Source of the DNA: CAYSSJ01 sp964433675
GTDB lineage: Bacteria; Cloacimonadota; Cloacimonadia; Cloacimonadales; TCS61
NCBI GenBank assembly: GCA_964433675.1
Contig: CAYSSJ010000008.1
Span: forward strand, 46,592 to 110,591
Direction of reading: 5' to 3'
DNA length: 64,000 bases
A program made the position numbers and the translations under genes. The notes beneath the pieces are model-generated. The model searched no databases, had not been told where the DNA came from, and saw nothing but the letters and a program-made list of their open reading frames with translations. This document shows positions 62,136 to 64,000 of this stretch, in pieces (the first letter of the stretch is position 1; every line of letters begins with the position of its first letter).

Positions 62136-63935
62136 TTATTCCCGATCCGCTTTCAACACTTCCAAAAATGCCTCCTGCGGTACTTGGACCGAGCCGATCT
62201 CTTTCATCTTCTTCTTACCCTCTTTCTGTTTCTCCAAAAGTTTTTTCTTTCTGGTTATATCCCCACCATAGCATTTGGCGGTCACATTTTTTCTCAGTGC
62301 ATTTATAGTGCTTCTTGCTAGGATCTTGGACCCGACACTCGCCTGCAGGGCGATCTTGAACATATGTCTGGGGATAACATCCCGCAGCGTTTCGGTTACG
62401 CTCTTACCCCAGCTATACGCTTTTTCCTGATGACAGATGAAAGACATAGCATCCACCTTATCACCATTGATCAATATATCCACCTTCACCACATCGGAAA
62501 CTTCATATCTCTTGAAAGCATAGTCGAGCGAAGCATAACCTCTGCTTACCGATTTCAATTTATCATAAAAATCAAAAATAATCTCAATGAGAGGCATATC
62601 ATAATGCAATGCTACTCGTTTTTCATCTATGTATTGGATGTTTCTTTGTACTCCCCGTCTTTCCTGAACCAGCTGCATCACATTACCGATATAATCTGTC
62701 GGAACGATGATCTCGGTATCCATGATCGGTTCTTCGATATTCTCGATATTAACGGGATCCGGCATATCTACAGGATTATAGACGATCTTGATCTCACCAT
62801 TTTTCAAATTCACCTTGAATCTGACACTCGGAGTAGTGGCTATGATCGGCACTTTGTATTCGCGCAATAGCCGTTCTTTGACGATCTCGAGATGCAGCAT
62901 ACCCAAAAAGCCACAGCGAAAACCGAATCCTAAAGCTGCTGAATTCTCCTTCTCATAAACAAGCGAGGAATCGTTTAACTTCAGTTTGCCCAAACTATCA
63001 CGCAGGTTTTCGTACTCTTCGCCATTTACAGGGAATATCCCGCTATAAACCATCGGTTTGGGTTCGCGAAAACCGGGCAGAGCATTCTGACAGCCATCTT
63101 TTGCTGTCGTGATCGTATCTCCCACACGTGCATCTGCTACATCCTTGATACTGGCTATGATATAGCCGACTTCCCCGGCAGCCAAAGAATTGCGCTCCAA
63201 CTTCTTCAAACTCAGATAGCCCAACTCTTCGATAACATATTTCTTTTCATTGGAAAACAACTTGATCGCATCACCTTTTCTAAGAATGCCGTCGTACATG
63301 CGTATCAAAACGATAACACCACGGTAGAGATCGAAATAAGAATCGAAGATCAGAGCTTTTGCCGGTTTTTTCTCATCCCCTTTTGGCGGGGGTATATCTT
63401 TGACGACACCCTGCAGTAGCTCTTCTATTCCTATCCCGTCTTTGGCACTGATCTTATAGATGCTATCAGCAGTCACGCCAATATTTTCGACGATATCGTA
63501 TTCAGTACCTTCTATATCAGCTTTGGGCAGATCGATTTTGTTGATCACCGGGATGATCTCCAGATCGTTTTCCATCGCCAGATACAGATTGCTCATCGTT
63601 TGGGCTTCGATCCCCTGTGAAGCATCGATCAATAAAAGAGCACCATCACACGATGCCAAACTACGAGATACTTCATAAGAGAAATCTACATGACCGGGTG
63701 TATCGATGAGGTTCAATACATATTGCTTATTATCATATTCATAGACCATTCTGATAGCATGTGATTTTATGGTGATACCACGCTCCCGTTCCAGATCCAT
63801 GCTGTCGAGAATCTGCGGCATACCGGAGTTTTTGGATATGACATGGGTTATCTCCAGAAATCTATCTGCCAAAGTAGATTTCCCATGATCAATATGAGCT
63901 ATTATGCAAAAATTTCTTATTAACTCCCGATCCAT
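62136..63935 (-). CDS. lepA: elongation factor 4 (LepA)
   Basis: 599 residues. G1 AHIDHGKSTLADR, G2/G3 RGITIKSHAIRM and DTPGHVDF, G4 NKIDLPKA, and the LepA-specific C-terminal domain with MLHLEIVKERL, SYGYASLDYAF-like motif (RGYASLDYAFKRYE), and CYGGDITRKKKLLEKQKEGKKKMK. The translational GTPase acts on stalled or back-translocated ribosomes. I chose the ATG at 63935 because GGAGG lies 4 bases before; the frame is open to 63986 but lacks a ribosome site. It begins the window's right-hand minus block. Confidence 0.97.
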   Translation of the reverse strand: MDRELIRNFCIIAHIDHGKSTLADRFLEITHVISKNSGMPQILDSMDLERERGITIKSHAIRMVYEYDNKQYVLNLIDTPGHVDFSYEVSRSLASCDGALLLIDASQGIEAQTMSNLYLAMENDLEIIPVINKIDLPKADIEGTEYDIVENIGVTADSIYKISAKDGIGIEELLQGVVKDIPPPKGDEKKPAKALIFDSYFDLYRGVIVLIRMYDGILRKGDAIKLFSNEKKYVIEELGYLSLKKLERNSLAAGEVGYIIASIKDVADARVGDTITTAKDGCQNALPGFREPKPMVYSGIFPVNGEEYENLRDSLGKLKLNDSSLVYEKENSAALGFGFRCGFLGMLHLEIVKERLLREYKVPIIATTPSVRFKVNLKNGEIKIVYNPVDMPDPVNIENIEEPIMDTEIIVPTDYIGNVMQLVQERRGVQRNIQYIDEKRVALHYDMPLIEIIFDFYDKLKSVSRGYASLDYAFKRYEVSDVVKVDILINGDKVDAMSFICHQEKAYSWGKSVTETLRDVIPRHMFKIALQASVGSKILARSTINALRKNVTAKCYGGDITRKKKLLEKQKEGKKKMKEIGSVQVPQEAFLEVLKADRE

Positions 63936-64000
63936 CAAACCTCCATGTGCGGATAACAAAAACTTAAACAGGCTATTTGATGTCAACTTATTCCTTTAGG
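63936..64000. other. upstream region of lepA, no gene seen
   Basis: 65 bp with a minus-strand TTGACA (63979-63984) but no matched -10 box. The neighbouring gene lies beyond the window. Confidence 0.4.

Noticed and set aside
1..64000. CRISPR arrays, transposases, rRNA or tRNA genes
   Set aside because: No regularly spaced direct repeats, transposase motifs or structured RNA genes were seen beyond the predicted 6S RNA.

Overview
The window looks like the chromosome of an anaerobic, low-to-moderate GC, two-membrane bacterium. Outer-membrane traits are a lipopolysaccharide-type glycosyltransferase cluster, a DUF5916-type beta-barrel, a patatin with an outer-membrane barrel, and several lipoproteins. 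Anaerobic traits are two radical SAM activase-like proteins, a ferredoxin/NAD(P) electron-bifurcating type complex, and a membrane pyrophosphatase. The mix (RNase Y, YmdB, RqcH-like protein, fused formiminotransferase-cyclodeaminase, MeaB, pyrophosphatase) fits Candidatus Cloacimonadota or a related FCB-group lineage. This assignment is inference; no rRNA is present. A run of exactly 100 Ns (30412-30511) shows that the window comes from a draft or metagenomic scaffold.

Layout: 1-2749 (minus) is an operon of an AhpD-like protein, a methyltransferase, a CDP-glycerol-type transferase and the start of an MscS channel. 2899-7251 (plus) holds an RqcH-like protein, a PflX-like radical SAM protein, queC and trmFO. 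7801-16078 (plus) is a surface-glycan locus: an ABC exporter, five glycosyltransferases, a 32-residue microprotein, LicD and a phosphocholine cytidylyltransferase-like enzyme. It becomes clearly AT-rich from about 9.7 kb. Maf, an amidohydrolase and a membrane ferredoxin follow, up to a bidirectional terminator at 18.94 kb. 18989-30041 (minus) is a long housekeeping array: infC-rpmI-rplT-pheS-pheT-coiled coil-zapA-6S RNA-rny-ymdB-folD-lipoprotein. Its head carries a structured leader with an attenuator-like hairpin before a TTG-initiated infC.

30395-33785 (plus) has a gene lost in the N gap, an HD-GYP protein and an outer-membrane protein. 33905-39628 encodes a three-subunit soluble complex (NuoE-like, NuoF-like, and a large NuoG/GltD hybrid). 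It resembles the Sporomusa-type (Stn) electron-bifurcating transhydrogenase and lacks hydrogenase motifs. Next come rpmE, DUF1385, prfA, a CNNM/CorC protein, guanine deaminase, the FTCD fusion and a radical SAM protein. Thioredoxin, malic enzyme and the nadC-nadA-nadB operon lie at 47-52.7 kb. The right end (minus) holds small membrane and secreted proteins, lon-DUF4911-meaB, patatin, hppA and lepA.

Genes are tightly packed, often with ATGA or TAATG overlaps. Two convergent gene pairs share a palindromic TTAA as both stop codons. I saw no tRNA, rRNA, CRISPR array, transposase or prophage. The most unusual items are the Stn-like complex with its extended third subunit, the microprotein in the glycan operon, the infC leader, the predicted 6S RNA, and the hairpin at the start of the patatin gene.
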